Shown: positions 7,667 through 15,426 of the stretch, one piece after another
Layout of the letters: each line of letters opens with the position of its first letter
Position numbering within the stretch: position 1 is the stretch's first letter
Assembly: GCA_043775075.1 (NCBI GenBank)
Contig: JAYVSS010000172.1
Span: 1-15,686 of the forward strand
Direction: 5' to 3'
DNA length: 15,686 bases
Source: JANLQX01 sp043775075
GTDB taxonomy: Bacteria > Actinomycetota > Acidimicrobiia > Acidimicrobiales > JANYDT01
The notes under the pieces: generated by a model
The model's input: the letters and a program-made list of their open reading frames with translations, nothing else
What the model was told of the DNA's origin: nothing
Databases searched by the model: none
Translations under genes and position numbers: made by a program

Positions 7667-8776
7667 ATGACCGCATCGCCTCCCTCAAATACCGCCCTGG
7701 CTCCTGGCCTCGACGCACCCACCGAAGATCGGGCGAAGCAAGACCGCGGCACCGATCCCGCCGGGATCAGTAGCGCCAAGGTCACTCAGTGGTTCCTTGA
7801 CCACATTGATGCAGTTACCGGACCGTTGACCTTTGCGCCCGTCGCCGGCGGTCGATCAAACCTCACCTACATCGTCACCGATGCCGTCGGCCGCCGGTTC
7901 GTGTTGCGACGACCGCCGCTTGGCCATCTCCTGCCGTCTGCGCATGACATGGCCAGGGAATTTCGCATCATCTCGGCGTTGGAACCCACCACCGTGCCCG
8001 TCGCTACGCCACTCGGATTCTGCGACGATCCGCTCGTCAGCGATCGTCCATTTTATGTCATGGCCTTTGTCGACGGTCTCGTACTCCGGAACGCCGACGA
8101 CGCTCGCCTTTTGACCGACGACGCCAAGGTCCGGGCGAGTGAGTCAATCGTTGACGTTCTGGCCGATCTCCACAGTCTCGATGTAGACGCCATCGGTCTG
8201 GGTTCGCTGGGTCGACGCGGTGGCTACGTCGAGCGTCAACTCCGCCGCTGGCATTCACAGTTCGAACAATCGACGACGTACGCGATCCCCGCAATTGGGC
8301 GTGTTCACGATGCACTGCTTTCGAAACTCCCCGAGCAACGCGTCACAAGCGTGGTCCACGGGGACTATCGCCTCGACAACACCATGGTCAACAACGACGG
8401 CCGGGTGATCGCCGTTCTCGATTGGGAGTTGTGCACCCTCGGCGATCCCCTTGCCGATATTGGGCTACTGCTGGTGTTTTGGCCCGAGCCCGACGATCCC
8501 CATCCGCCGCTCGGGGCGGCCGCTAGTTCGGCCCACGGATTCTTGGGCCGACAGGCGTTGCGCACCCGCTACGCCCAGCGAACCGGGCGCGATTTGCGCG
8601 ATCTCGATGCCTACGTGGCCTTCGGCTATTGGAAGCTCGCCTGCATCCTCGACGGTGTTTACGCCCGATACAAAGCGGGGGCGATGGGCGATGATGGCTA
8701 CGACTGGAAGGCGTTGGAGATGCAGGTACCCCTGCTGGCGCAAACCGCAGCAGACACCCTGGAGGGATTGGTATGA
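7667..8776 (+). CDS. APH-fold phosphotransferase, ACAD10/11-like kinase family
   Basis: This is a protein-kinase-fold phosphotransferase of the APH/choline-kinase superfamily. The 369-residue product has the nucleotide-binding N-lobe around LTFAPVAGGRSNLTYIV (54-70) and RFVLRRPP (77-84). The catalytic loop is HGDYRLDN at 231-238, and the metal-binding segment is LDWELCTLGDP at 251-261. The E-L-C-T-L-G-D-P form is typical of the subgroup related to the kinase domain of ACAD10/ACAD11, which acts on 4-hydroxyacyl-CoA. Antibiotic resistance is therefore unlikely, although the real substrate cannot be read from the sequence. The ATG at 7667 is preferred because upstream residues in the frame are non-homologous and overlap the divergent promoter. 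Its stop overlaps the next start as ATGA, so the PAC2 gene is probably translationally coupled. Confidence 0.9.
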   Translation: MTASPPSNTALAPGLDAPTEDRAKQDRGTDPAGISSAKVTQWFLDHIDAVTGPLTFAPVAGGRSNLTYIVTDAVGRRFVLRRPPLGHLLPSAHDMAREFRIISALEPTTVPVATPLGFCDDPLVSDRPFYVMAFVDGLVLRNADDARLLTDDAKVRASESIVDVLADLHSLDVDAIGLGSLGRRGGYVERQLRRWHSQFEQSTTYAIPAIGRVHDALLSKLPEQRVTSVVHGDYRLDNTMVNNDGRVIAVLDWELCTLGDPLADIGLLLVFWPEPDDPHPPLGAAASSAHGFLGRQALRTRYAQRTGRDLRDLDAYVAFGYWKLACILDGVYARYKAGAMGDDGYDWKALEMQVPLLAQTAADTLEGLV

Positions 8777-9663
8777 ACGAACTGGTGATTTGGGAAAATC
8801 CGATTCCCACTGGCCTCAAGGATCCCGTGTTGGTGGTGGCTTTGGAGGGATGGATCGAGGCGGGGTATGCCGCCGCCACGGCGATGGGCACTTTGAAACA
8901 GCAAATTCGCACCAACCGCCTGCTTCGCTTCGAGACCGACGAACTGCTTGACCAACGTGCTCGCCGGCCAACGATGCGGCTCGTGAATGGCGTGAACACC
9001 GAACTGACCTGGCCCCGTCTGCAGCTTCGCCATGGTCGAGACTCGGCCGGGCAGGATCTCCTCGTTTTGACCGGACCCGAGCCGGACATGAGGTGGAATG
9101 CATTCATCCGCGCACTTATGGAAATCGTCGAGCAACTCGATGTTCGCCTGTGCGTTGGATTCGGGGCATTCCCGGCCGCTGCGCCGCACACTCGCCCCGT
9201 GTCCATCAGCTCCACCGCGACGACCCAGGCGCTCGCCGACGAAGTGGGGTACCTCGAAGCCACGATGGATATTCCGGGTGGCGTCCAAGCCGCCATCGAA
9301 CGTGCGTTTGCTGAAGCCGGTCGACCGGCCGTCGGTCTGTGGGCTCGCGTGCCGCACTACGCCGGCGCGATGCCGTTTCCTGCTGCCGCCGCCGCACTAC
9401 TGGACACTTTGGCCCGGATAACCGGACTGGTCATCGACACGGTGGAGATTCGCAACGCTGGCACCCAGGCCAACGCCCAGATTGACCAACTCGTGCGGAA
9501 CAACCCTGAGCATATGGACATGGTCCGTCGGTTAGAGGAGCAGATCGGTGCGGAGGGCTTGATGAGGCCGGGTCGATTCGGTATGGCTGGCGGCGATCTC
9601 GGAGATCTCCCCAGTGGAGACGAACTTGCCGCGGAGCTCGAGAAGTTCCTGCGCGAGCAGTAA
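8773..9663 (+). CDS. PAC2 family protein (proteasome assembly chaperone-like)
   Basis: PAC2 proteins are related to the archaeal and eukaryotic proteasome assembly chaperones and are common in actinobacteria, where their exact role is not settled. The 296-residue product has the family pattern: VLVVALEGWIEAGYAAATA near the N-terminus (19-37), DLLVLTGPEPDMRW at 95-108, and the glycine-rich GFGAFPAAAPHTRPV at 129-143. Further on are EVGYLEATMDIPGG and RVPHYAGAMPFPAA. The C-terminal region is charged and helical (VRRLEEQIG, then AAELEKFL), as in other actinobacterial members. The ATG overlaps the stop codon of the upstream kinase gene by ATGA. No proteasome gene lies within the window, so a link to proteasome assembly is family knowledge and not context. 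Confidence 0.9.
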   Translation: MNELVIWENPIPTGLKDPVLVVALEGWIEAGYAAATAMGTLKQQIRTNRLLRFETDELLDQRARRPTMRLVNGVNTELTWPRLQLRHGRDSAGQDLLVLTGPEPDMRWNAFIRALMEIVEQLDVRLCVGFGAFPAAAPHTRPVSISSTATTQALADEVGYLEATMDIPGGVQAAIERAFAEAGRPAVGLWARVPHYAGAMPFPAAAAALLDTLARITGLVIDTVEIRNAGTQANAQIDQLVRNNPEHMDMVRRLEEQIGAEGLMRPGRFGMAGGDLGDLPSGDELAAELEKFLREQ

Positions 9664-9692
9664 GCATTTCCGTTACCGTCCGAGGGCGGCAC

Positions 9693-9698
9693 TACGGT
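9693..9698 (+). promoter_or_regulatory. -10 box predicting a leaderless acuI-like mRNA
   Basis: TACGGT lies exactly 7 bases before the ATG at 9706, and no Shine-Dalgarno is present. This is the spacing of actinobacterial leaderless genes, where transcription starts at the A of the start codon. The -35 region is not recognisable. A 6-base dyad, ACGGTC at 9694-9699 and GACCGT at 9708-9713, spans the box and the start codon. Confidence 0.55.
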
Positions 9699-9705
9699 CG
9701 AACTC

Positions 9706-10731
9706 ATGACCGTCGTGCCGCCCTCGTTCCCTGCGTTCCTCGCCACCAAGGGAACGGACGACGAAGGGAAACCGATCGTCGTTCGGGGCCTCGGAGAGCT
9801 GGCCTGTTCCGACCTCCCCGAGGGCGAGATCACGGTCAATGTTCTGTGGTCGAGCGTCAACTACAAGGATGCGCTGGCCACATTGGCCGACGGGTCGGTG
9901 GCGCGAATCAGTCCCCTCGTCCCCGGAGTCGATGTCGGCGGAGTCGTCGTCGCCGTAGACGGCTCAACGGCGTTTGCCGTCGGTGATGAAGTCATCGCTC
10001 ATGGGTACGACATCGGCGTCGCCCGTCACGGAGCGTACGCCCACTTCTGTCGACTCCCGGCCGCTCAGGTTCTTGCCCGCCCGATGGGCCTAACACTCAA
10101 GGAGGCGATGACGATTGGGACAGCCGGATTCACCGCCGCCCAGTCGGTCCATGCTCTCGAGCAATTTGGCCTCAAAGCCGACGCCGGACCGGTCGTGGTG
10201 ACCGGCGCCAGCGGAGGCGTCGGGTCTACCGCAGTGGCGATGTTGGCCCAACGCGGCTTCGAGGTCGTGGCCTCAACCGGGAAGTCGAACGAGCACGAAT
10301 ACCTCAAGGCCCTCGGCGCCACGGCGGTCATCGATCGCCACGAATTGGCCAACGACTCCGGTCGCCCGATGGAAAGAGAACGCTGGGCGGGCGCCATTGA
10401 TTGCGTGGGAGGAACGACGCTGGCCACCGTGATTCGCCAACTCCGTCACGGCGGCGCCGTGGCCGCGTCGGGCATGACCGGCGGCGGCACCGTTCCCACC
10501 ACGGTGTTCCCCTTCATTCTTCGGGGCGTTGCCCTGCTTGGCATCGACTCCGTCAACGTCGACATGATTACCCGCGCCGAAATTTGGCGGCGATGTGGCA
10601 CGGACCTCAAACCGCACGGACTGGCCGAGTCGATCGCCGTGGAAACCGACCTGGCCGGACTGGAGGCGGCGTTGACCGACATCCGGGCCGGACACGTCCG
10701 CGGACGCACGCTGGTACGCATCGCGCCTTGA
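9706..10731 (+). CDS. acuI: YhdH/AcuI-type NADPH-dependent acrylyl-CoA reductase
   Basis: Members of this zinc-free medium-chain dehydrogenase subfamily reduce acrylyl-CoA to propionyl-CoA with NADPH and detoxify acrylate-type intermediates. The 341-residue product has the usual length. The GroES-like domain carries VLWSSVNYKDALA (46-58) and LVPGVDVGGVV (71-81). The Rossmann domain carries the dinucleotide-binding motif GASGGVGS (167-174), followed by VASTGKSNEHEYLKALGA, a hallmark of YhdH/AcuI. The C-terminal GGTVPTTVFPFILRGVALLGIDSV also fits. No structural zinc cysteines are seen. The gene is 42 bases after the PAC2 gene but has its own apparent leaderless promoter. Acrylyl-CoA can come from DMSP or from 3-hydroxypropionate; no DMSP lyase or other dddX gene is in the window, so the source is unknown. 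Confidence 0.87.
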   Translation: MTVVPPSFPAFLATKGTDDEGKPIVVRGLGELACSDLPEGEITVNVLWSSVNYKDALATLADGSVARISPLVPGVDVGGVVVAVDGSTAFAVGDEVIAHGYDIGVARHGAYAHFCRLPAAQVLARPMGLTLKEAMTIGTAGFTAAQSVHALEQFGLKADAGPVVVTGASGGVGSTAVAMLAQRGFEVVASTGKSNEHEYLKALGATAVIDRHELANDSGRPMERERWAGAIDCVGGTTLATVIRQLRHGGAVAASGMTGGGTVPTTVFPFILRGVALLGIDSVNVDMITRAEIWRRCGTDLKPHGLAESIAVETDLAGLEAALTDIRAGHVRGRTLVRIAP

Positions 10732-10783
10732 TCGGCGCGTAAGCGAACAACGATCCGAGTTCGTCCAACGACGGGACTCTTGC

Positions 10784-10789
10784 TACCGT
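10784..10789 (+). promoter_or_regulatory. -10 box predicting a leaderless mRNA for the LLM oxidoreductase
   Basis: TACCGT lies exactly 7 bases before the ATG at 10797, and there is no Shine-Dalgarno. The segment CTACCGTCG closely resembles CTACGGTCG at the same position of the preceding gene, suggesting the same kind of promoter. The -35 region is weak. Confidence 0.55.
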
Positions 10790-10796
10790 CGCCGAC

Positions 10797-11807
10797 ATGA
10801 AAATTGATGGTGGCGCAAGCGGAAACTGGACCGAAACGACCGAGGGAGCCCGGCGCTCCGAGGCTGCCGGATACGACGGCGTGTGGATCCCGGAAACGAA
10901 CCACGATCCGTTCCTGTTGTGTCAGATGGCAATCCAGGGAACAACCGATGTCATGGTCGGCACATCGATCGCCGTGGCTTTTGCTCGCAATCCAATGACC
11001 ACGGCCGTGGTGGCCAACGATCTCCACGCGCTCTCGGGCGGACGCTTCGTGCTCGGATTGGGAAGCCAAATTAAGCCCCATATTGAGAAGCGTTTCTCCA
11101 TGCCTTGGTCGAGCCCTGCCCCTCGCATGCGCGAGTTCATTTTGGCCATGCGCCACATTTGGTCATGCTGGAACGAGGGAACCAAGCTTGAGTTCCGAGG
11201 AGATTTTTACACCCACACGTTGATGAACCCTTTCTTCAACCCCGGGCCCAACCCCCACGGGGTTCCGAAGGTCTTCCTCGCCGGCGTGGGTGAGCTGATG
11301 ACCGAGGCGGCAGGCGAGACGTGCGACGGATTCCTCGCCCACGGTTTCACCACGGATCGGTACCTGCGCGAGGTCACCCTTCCCGCTCTTGAGCGGGGAC
11401 TCGATAAGGCCGGGCGCCACCGCCAAGACATCGAGATCAGCCTTCCATTGTTCATTGCTACCGGTCGCGACGATGCCGAAATGGCCGTCGCCAAGACCTG
11501 CGTCAAAGCCCAGATTGCGTTCTACGGATCCACGCCGGCCTATCGCGGTGTGCTCGAATTGCACGGCTGGGGAGAATTGCAAACCGAGCTTAATACCCTA
11601 TCCAAGCAGGGTAAATGGATCGAAATGGGCCAGTTATTGGACGACGAAGTACTCGCTGCATTTTCCGTTGTCGCCGAACCCGCGCAGGTCGGCTCCGCTA
11701 TCAGAGCTCGCTGCGGCAGCGACGTTGACCGGATCAGTTTTTATGCGCCGTACCAAGCCGCGGCGGGCGTGTGGGACGAAGTGCTCGCCGACCTCAAAAC
11801 TTCCTAA
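10797..11807 (+). CDS. LLM-class flavin/F420-dependent oxidoreductase
   Basis: Luciferase-like monooxygenase (LLM) class TIM-barrel oxidoreductases use F420 or FMN to oxidise or reduce small organic substrates. The 336-residue product shows the family pattern: SEAAGYDGVWIPETNHDPFL (21-40), VGTSIAVAFARNPM, and HALSGGRFVLGLGSQ (77-91). A short segment with KVFLAGVGELMTEAAGE and FLAHGFTTDRYLREV lies in the middle of the barrel. That segment resembles the actinobacterial TIGR03617 subgroup, which is predicted to use F420. The cofactor preference and the substrate are inference. The ATG at 10797 is supported by its promoter spacing. It runs in the same direction as the acuI-like gene, 65 bases downstream, and probably has its own promoter. 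No frame damage is visible. Confidence 0.88.
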   Translation: MKIDGGASGNWTETTEGARRSEAAGYDGVWIPETNHDPFLLCQMAIQGTTDVMVGTSIAVAFARNPMTTAVVANDLHALSGGRFVLGLGSQIKPHIEKRFSMPWSSPAPRMREFILAMRHIWSCWNEGTKLEFRGDFYTHTLMNPFFNPGPNPHGVPKVFLAGVGELMTEAAGETCDGFLAHGFTTDRYLREVTLPALERGLDKAGRHRQDIEISLPLFIATGRDDAEMAVAKTCVKAQIAFYGSTPAYRGVLELHGWGELQTELNTLSKQGKWIEMGQLLDDEVLAAFSVVAEPAQVGSAIRARCGSDVDRISFYAPYQAAAGVWDEVLADLKTS

Positions 11808-11847
11808 CACTTCACGCACTGTGACCAGCGGAAACGCTCTGCGTTGC

Positions 11848-11869
11848 GCCCCATGTCTGATTTTGGGGC
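11848..11869 (+). other. Small hairpin between the LLM oxidoreductase and CAP genes
   Basis: GCCCCA (11848-11853) pairs with TGGGGC (11864-11869) around a 10-base loop. It ends 13 bases before the CAP start codon. There is no T-run afterwards, so it is not a typical terminator; it might affect translation of the next gene. A second tiny hairpin with a GAAA loop (AGCG-GAAA-CGCT) lies just upstream, near 11827-11838. Confidence 0.3.
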
Positions 11870-11882
11870 AAACTGGGTATGA

Positions 11883-12857
11883 ATGACGTTTCAACTACCC
11901 GCGCTTCGTCGCGCCCGGCCTCTTCTCGGAGCCGTCGGACTCGCTGTCGTTGTTGCCTTCGCTCCCGTCCCGTCGCGTGCCCAGGAGACGGTCGCCCCGT
12001 GGCTGCGTTCGCTGAACATCTGGAGGGCCAACGTGGGCCTTCCAGCCATCGTTGAGAACCCGGTATGGGTTGAGGGACTACGCGAACACAGCAACTACCT
12101 CGTTGAGCTGGGGGCGGTTAGCCATCAGCAGGATCCGAATCGCCCGGGCGCCACCGCCGAAGGGGCGAAAGCTGGCGGCTCGTCTGTGGTGATCGCGTGG
12201 AGTTACTCGGCCGTACCGACGGAAAGCAGCGTGATCGCCGAATGGGTTCGCGCCCCGTTTCACGCTGTGCACCTGTTCGAACCGCGCTTTCAGCGGTCGG
12301 CGTACGGCGAAGCCCGCCAATCTGGCCGCCTTCCCGTAGACGGGGCCGCCGCCCTCGATGTTCTTCGTGGCGTCGGCCCCAAGGTCCGCATTGATCGCCC
12401 AATCACGTTCCCCGGCGACGGAACCTCAGTCCCGTTGACCGATTTCACTGCCGAAGTCCCTGATCCCCTCACGTCTTGTCCGGGCTACGCTGCGCCCACC
12501 GGACTTCCACTGCTCGCCCTGTTCCCCGAACCGGTAACGTCGTCGTCGGCCGAGTTGCGTGTCGATGGGGTCGTGGTGCCGTCGTGCCTTATCGACCAGC
12601 GCTACGTCAACCCCGACGCACAAGCGCAGGACCTTGTCCGTGGCCTGCTGCGCCAGAAGAACGCCGTCGTAATCGTTCCGCGGTTTCCGTTGTTGCCTGG
12701 ATCCACGTACGAGGCCTCGGTTGCATCGTCGGCCGGGATTCTTCGCTGGGGCTTTCGTGTTGACCCGGCAGCCGGCCCGAGTGCGGGCCGACCCATCACC
12801 ATCACGTCGGCCCGCAAAACTACGATGACGGCGAAAGCGGCGAAGTCCTCGCAGTAG
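11883..12857 (+). CDS. Secreted CAP (SCP/PR1-like) domain protein with C-terminal Ig-like domain
   Basis: CAP-domain proteins are extracellular and varied in role; bacterial functions are mostly unknown. The 324-residue product starts with a Sec signal peptide: arginines at 9-12, a hydrophobic core at about 14-28 and a likely cleavage after SRA at residue 33. A CAP domain at about 35-145 contains LNIWRANVGLPAI, EHSNYLVELGAVSHQ (68-82) and EWVRAPFHAVHLFEP (120-134), with candidate cavity residues H69, E93 and H127. Residues from about 195 to 295 look like a bacterial Ig-like domain, ending with LLPGSTYEASV and ILRWGFRV. The last 30 residues are Ser/Lys/Thr-rich and probably disordered. The ATG at 11883 lacks a clear Shine-Dalgarno. 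The gene converges on the acyl-AMP ligase gene with 34 bases between stop codons. Confidence 0.8.
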   Translation: MTFQLPALRRARPLLGAVGLAVVVAFAPVPSRAQETVAPWLRSLNIWRANVGLPAIVENPVWVEGLREHSNYLVELGAVSHQQDPNRPGATAEGAKAGGSSVVIAWSYSAVPTESSVIAEWVRAPFHAVHLFEPRFQRSAYGEARQSGRLPVDGAAALDVLRGVGPKVRIDRPITFPGDGTSVPLTDFTAEVPDPLTSCPGYAAPTGLPLLALFPEPVTSSSAELRVDGVVVPSCLIDQRYVNPDAQAQDLVRGLLRQKNAVVIVPRFPLLPGSTYEASVASSAGILRWGFRVDPAAGPSAGRPITITSARKTTMTAKAAKSSQ

Positions 12858-12891
12858 CTCCGGCGACCGGCGTGACGGTGAGCGCCACCGC

Positions 12892-14583
12892 CTATACCGC
12901 TACGGGCGTCAGCGTTCCGTTGAGATAGCGGGCCTTGCACTCCGAGCGTTGAAGTTTTCCCGACGATGTCTTCGGCATGGTGCCGGCTCCGATCAACGCA
13001 ATATCGTTGGCTGGCAAACCAATCGCTTCGCGCACCCGCGACGACACCGATGCGCGGAGTTCCTCGAGCGCGGCATCGTCGCCGGCCTTCGTCTCGGCTA
13101 CCACCACAATTCCTTCCTTCCCGAATCGCCCCTCAACGCCAAAGGCAATCACGTTGCCCGGTCGGACACCGGGTACATCGTTCACTGCTCGCTCAATGTC
13201 TTCCGGCCAGACGTTCCGGCCACCAACGATGATCACGTCTTTCTTTCGACCGCAGACAACCAGCTCGCCGTCCACCATGTAGGCCAGATCGCCGGTCCGC
13301 ATCCAGCCGTCTTCGCCAAACGACGCCGCCGTCGCCTCGGGCCGCTTGTAGTAGCCGGTCGTCACGCTCGTGCCTCGAAGCTCCAGTTCCCCCACCTCAC
13401 GTTCCACCAACGTCCGACCATCCACGGCGTCGACGATGCGCAGCTCGAGCCCTTCAATCGCCCCGCCGAGCTTGACGAACGATCGTGCCCGGGGATCGCC
13501 GGCCGTCGCTGGTGCGGCGAAATTCTCTGTTTCGAGGGCCGCCAGGTCAACAGTGTCCAGCGCCATGCCTCGCATCAGCGGACCCATCGCTGCGGCGACG
13601 GCGGTCTCGGCCATTCCGAAGGCCGGAAACACACAGCCCGCCGGCATCCCATGACGGGCACCGGCAGCAACGAAATTGGCGACCGACGCTGGATCGACCG
13701 GCTCGGCCCCATTGAGGGCGAAGCGCAGCGTGGACAGATCCAGATCCTCGCCCCGCCCCATCGCCCGCGCTGCCAAGACATACGAGAAGTTCGGACCGGC
13801 AGTGATCGACCCACGATGGGCGCTTATGCGCTGCATCCAGCGGCTTGGAGCGGCGAGAAAATCCTGAGGTCCGCACGTGACAAGCGCCGTACCCGTGGTC
13901 ATCGGTACGAGGAGGAGCCCAATCAATCCGAGGTCGTGATAAAGCGGCAGCCACGAGACGGCGACGTCGGTCACGCGCTGCAGTTGACAGGCCTGGGCGA
14001 TGGCGTCGAGATTCGAGCACACCACATCGTGGGGCAGCATGACGCCTTTGGGCGCCGATGTTGAACCGCTGGTGAATTGCAGGATGGCGAGGCTTGAAGG
14101 GTCGACGTGGGGAACCTCGAAGGCCGCGGCGTCAGTGCGTTCGGCGAAGAGTTCGTCATCGAGCGCCAACATTGGCGGATCGCCCGCTTCTGAGGGGAAG
14201 AACGGTGCGAAGTCGGGGTCCACCAAGACGACCGATGTGTCGGCATTGAGGATGCGGGCCCGCGTTTGCTCGGTGAACTCATCGAGCGAACCAAGGCGCA
14301 TCGGAAGCGGAAGGACAATCGTGCACCCGCCCATCAACCAGATCGCCCGCAATGCAGTTATTAGACGCCGAGACGTGGGACCCAACACCGAAACGTGCGT
14401 CCCCACGCCGTACCCACGCTCACGCAGATTGGCTGCAACCACCAGAGCGTCGGCATGAACCTGAGCCCATGAGACGGTCTCGCTGGCGTCACCCTGATAC
14501 ACGGTGAGAGTACCGAGGTGGGCGGATTCGACGAAGCGCTCGGTCAGCGTTCGGAGGTGACGATGTGGTGTTCCAATTTGCAC
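12892..14583 (-). CDS. Fatty-acyl-AMP ligase / long-chain acyl-CoA synthetase family (FAAL-like)
   Basis: This ANL-superfamily enzyme activates carboxylic acids as acyl-adenylates. The 563-residue product has the P-loop LQFTSGSTSAPKGVML (168-183), and SWLPLYHDLGLIG (210-222) in the form typical of FAALs. Also present are RFALNGAEPV (287-296), FGMAET (322-327), TGD at 430-432, GRKKD at 445-449 and the C-terminal catalytic lysine in PKTSSGKLQR (537-546). A FAAL-like stretch lies between FGMAET and GLELRIVD. FAALs transfer acyl groups to acyl carrier proteins or polyketide synthases, but no such partner lies in this window, so a CoA ligase function cannot be excluded. The start is a GTG at 14583 with no clear Shine-Dalgarno; the frame closes upstream at 14616 or so. 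It lies 86 bases downstream of the cyclophilin gene on the same strand. Confidence 0.88.
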   Translation of the reverse strand: MQIGTPHRHLRTLTERFVESAHLGTLTVYQGDASETVSWAQVHADALVVAANLRERGYGVGTHVSVLGPTSRRLITALRAIWLMGGCTIVLPLPMRLGSLDEFTEQTRARILNADTSVVLVDPDFAPFFPSEAGDPPMLALDDELFAERTDAAAFEVPHVDPSSLAILQFTSGSTSAPKGVMLPHDVVCSNLDAIAQACQLQRVTDVAVSWLPLYHDLGLIGLLLVPMTTGTALVTCGPQDFLAAPSRWMQRISAHRGSITAGPNFSYVLAARAMGRGEDLDLSTLRFALNGAEPVDPASVANFVAAGARHGMPAGCVFPAFGMAETAVAAAMGPLMRGMALDTVDLAALETENFAAPATAGDPRARSFVKLGGAIEGLELRIVDAVDGRTLVEREVGELELRGTSVTTGYYKRPEATAASFGEDGWMRTGDLAYMVDGELVVCGRKKDVIIVGGRNVWPEDIERAVNDVPGVRPGNVIAFGVEGRFGKEGIVVVAETKAGDDAALEELRASVSSRVREAIGLPANDIALIGAGTMPKTSSGKLQRSECKARYLNGTLTPVAV

Positions 14584-14669
14584 CTCTATCGGACCGCGGG
14601 GCGGCCGATTTCGTTACAACTGACCCGCATCGACTGCTGCATGCTGTGGACCAGTGAGAGCGCTTCGAC

Positions 14670-15419
14670 CTACTTCTCGGTGATCGTCACCTTGGTGATC
14701 GTGACCGGCTTGGTGGGGGGACCGTCGCTGGCCCCGGCTAGCGCGTCAACTTTCTTGATCACGTCTTCGCCCTTTCCGACCTCAAGCTGACCGAAGTAGG
14801 CATACTGCGGCGGCAGCGCAACACCCTGCGGGCCGGTAATCACGAAGAACTGGCTGCCGTTGGTATTCGGACCGGAGTTGGCCATCACCAACGAACCAAC
14901 CTTGTAGTCGCCTGCCTTCGGCAACTCATCAGCGAATGAATACCCCGGACCGCCGCTCCCGTCGCCTTTCGGGTCGCCACCCTGGAACACGAAATCCTTC
15001 ACCACACGGTGAAAATTCAGGCCGTCGAAGTACTTTTGGCGGGCCAGGTACACGAACGAGTTCACCGTGCGGGGGGCACGAGAAGCGAGCAGGTCGAAGG
15101 TCATCGTGCCCTCCGAGGTGACCATTTCGGCCGCGTAGGTTTTCTTGACGTCGATGCACAGCGGCGGTTCCATCTTGAACACCCGCTTTTGCCGAGCCGA
15201 GCCGTCAGTAGCCGGGCAGTCCTTCGGGTCCTTGGGGGCCGCCAACGGCACAGTAACGACGGGTGCTGTAGTCACTGGCGCCTCGGTCGGCGCCGTGGCG
15301 TAGCCGATTGAGGTGTCGTCGATGATGGTCGCCGGGGTGGCGACGGTCTTCTGGGCGCAGGAGGTGACAACGATGGCGGTGAAGACCAGGGCAGGAGCAA
15401 GCAGGATCGAACGTTTCAC
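14670..15419 (-). CDS. Cyclophilin-type peptidyl-prolyl isomerase lipoprotein
   Basis: Cyclophilins catalyse cis-trans isomerisation of prolyl bonds; a lipoprotein form would act on exported proteins at the outer face of the membrane. From the GTG at 15419 the product has 249 residues. It starts MKRSILLAPALVFTAIVVTSC, a lipoprotein signal with the lipobox VTSC and cysteine 21. A Thr/Pro/Val-rich linker follows, then the catalytic domain. The catalytic domain contains FDGLNFHRVVKDFVFQGGDP, GYSFADE, ANSGPNTNGSQFFV and YAYFGQLEVGKG, all diagnostic for the family. The start is supported by a TANNNT box 7 bases upstream. An ATG at 15449 and a GTG at 15425 are alternatives that lengthen the n-region. 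The gene lies downstream of leuS and upstream of the acyl-AMP ligase. Confidence 0.9.
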   Translation of the reverse strand: MKRSILLAPALVFTAIVVTSCAQKTVATPATIIDDTSIGYATAPTEAPVTTAPVVTVPLAAPKDPKDCPATDGSARQKRVFKMEPPLCIDVKKTYAAEMVTSEGTMTFDLLASRAPRTVNSFVYLARQKYFDGLNFHRVVKDFVFQGGDPKGDGSGGPGYSFADELPKAGDYKVGSLVMANSGPNTNGSQFFVITGPQGVALPPQYAYFGQLEVGKGEDVIKKVDALAGASDGPPTKPVTITKVTITEK

Positions 15420-15426
15420 GGGCACA

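Noticed and set aside
7667..8776. Aminoglycoside resistance gene
   Set aside because: The APH fold is present, but the LDWELCTLGDP form and neighbourhood fit the ACAD10/11-related kinases and not known resistance enzymes.
8523..9357. Two overlapping minus-strand frames of 219 and 257 codons
   Set aside because: They lie opposite the well-supported phosphotransferase and PAC2 genes and show no conserved motif.
12949..14064. 371-codon plus-strand open frame opposite the acyl-AMP ligase
   Set aside because: His/Arg-rich antisense shadow; every ANL motif is on the minus strand and intact.
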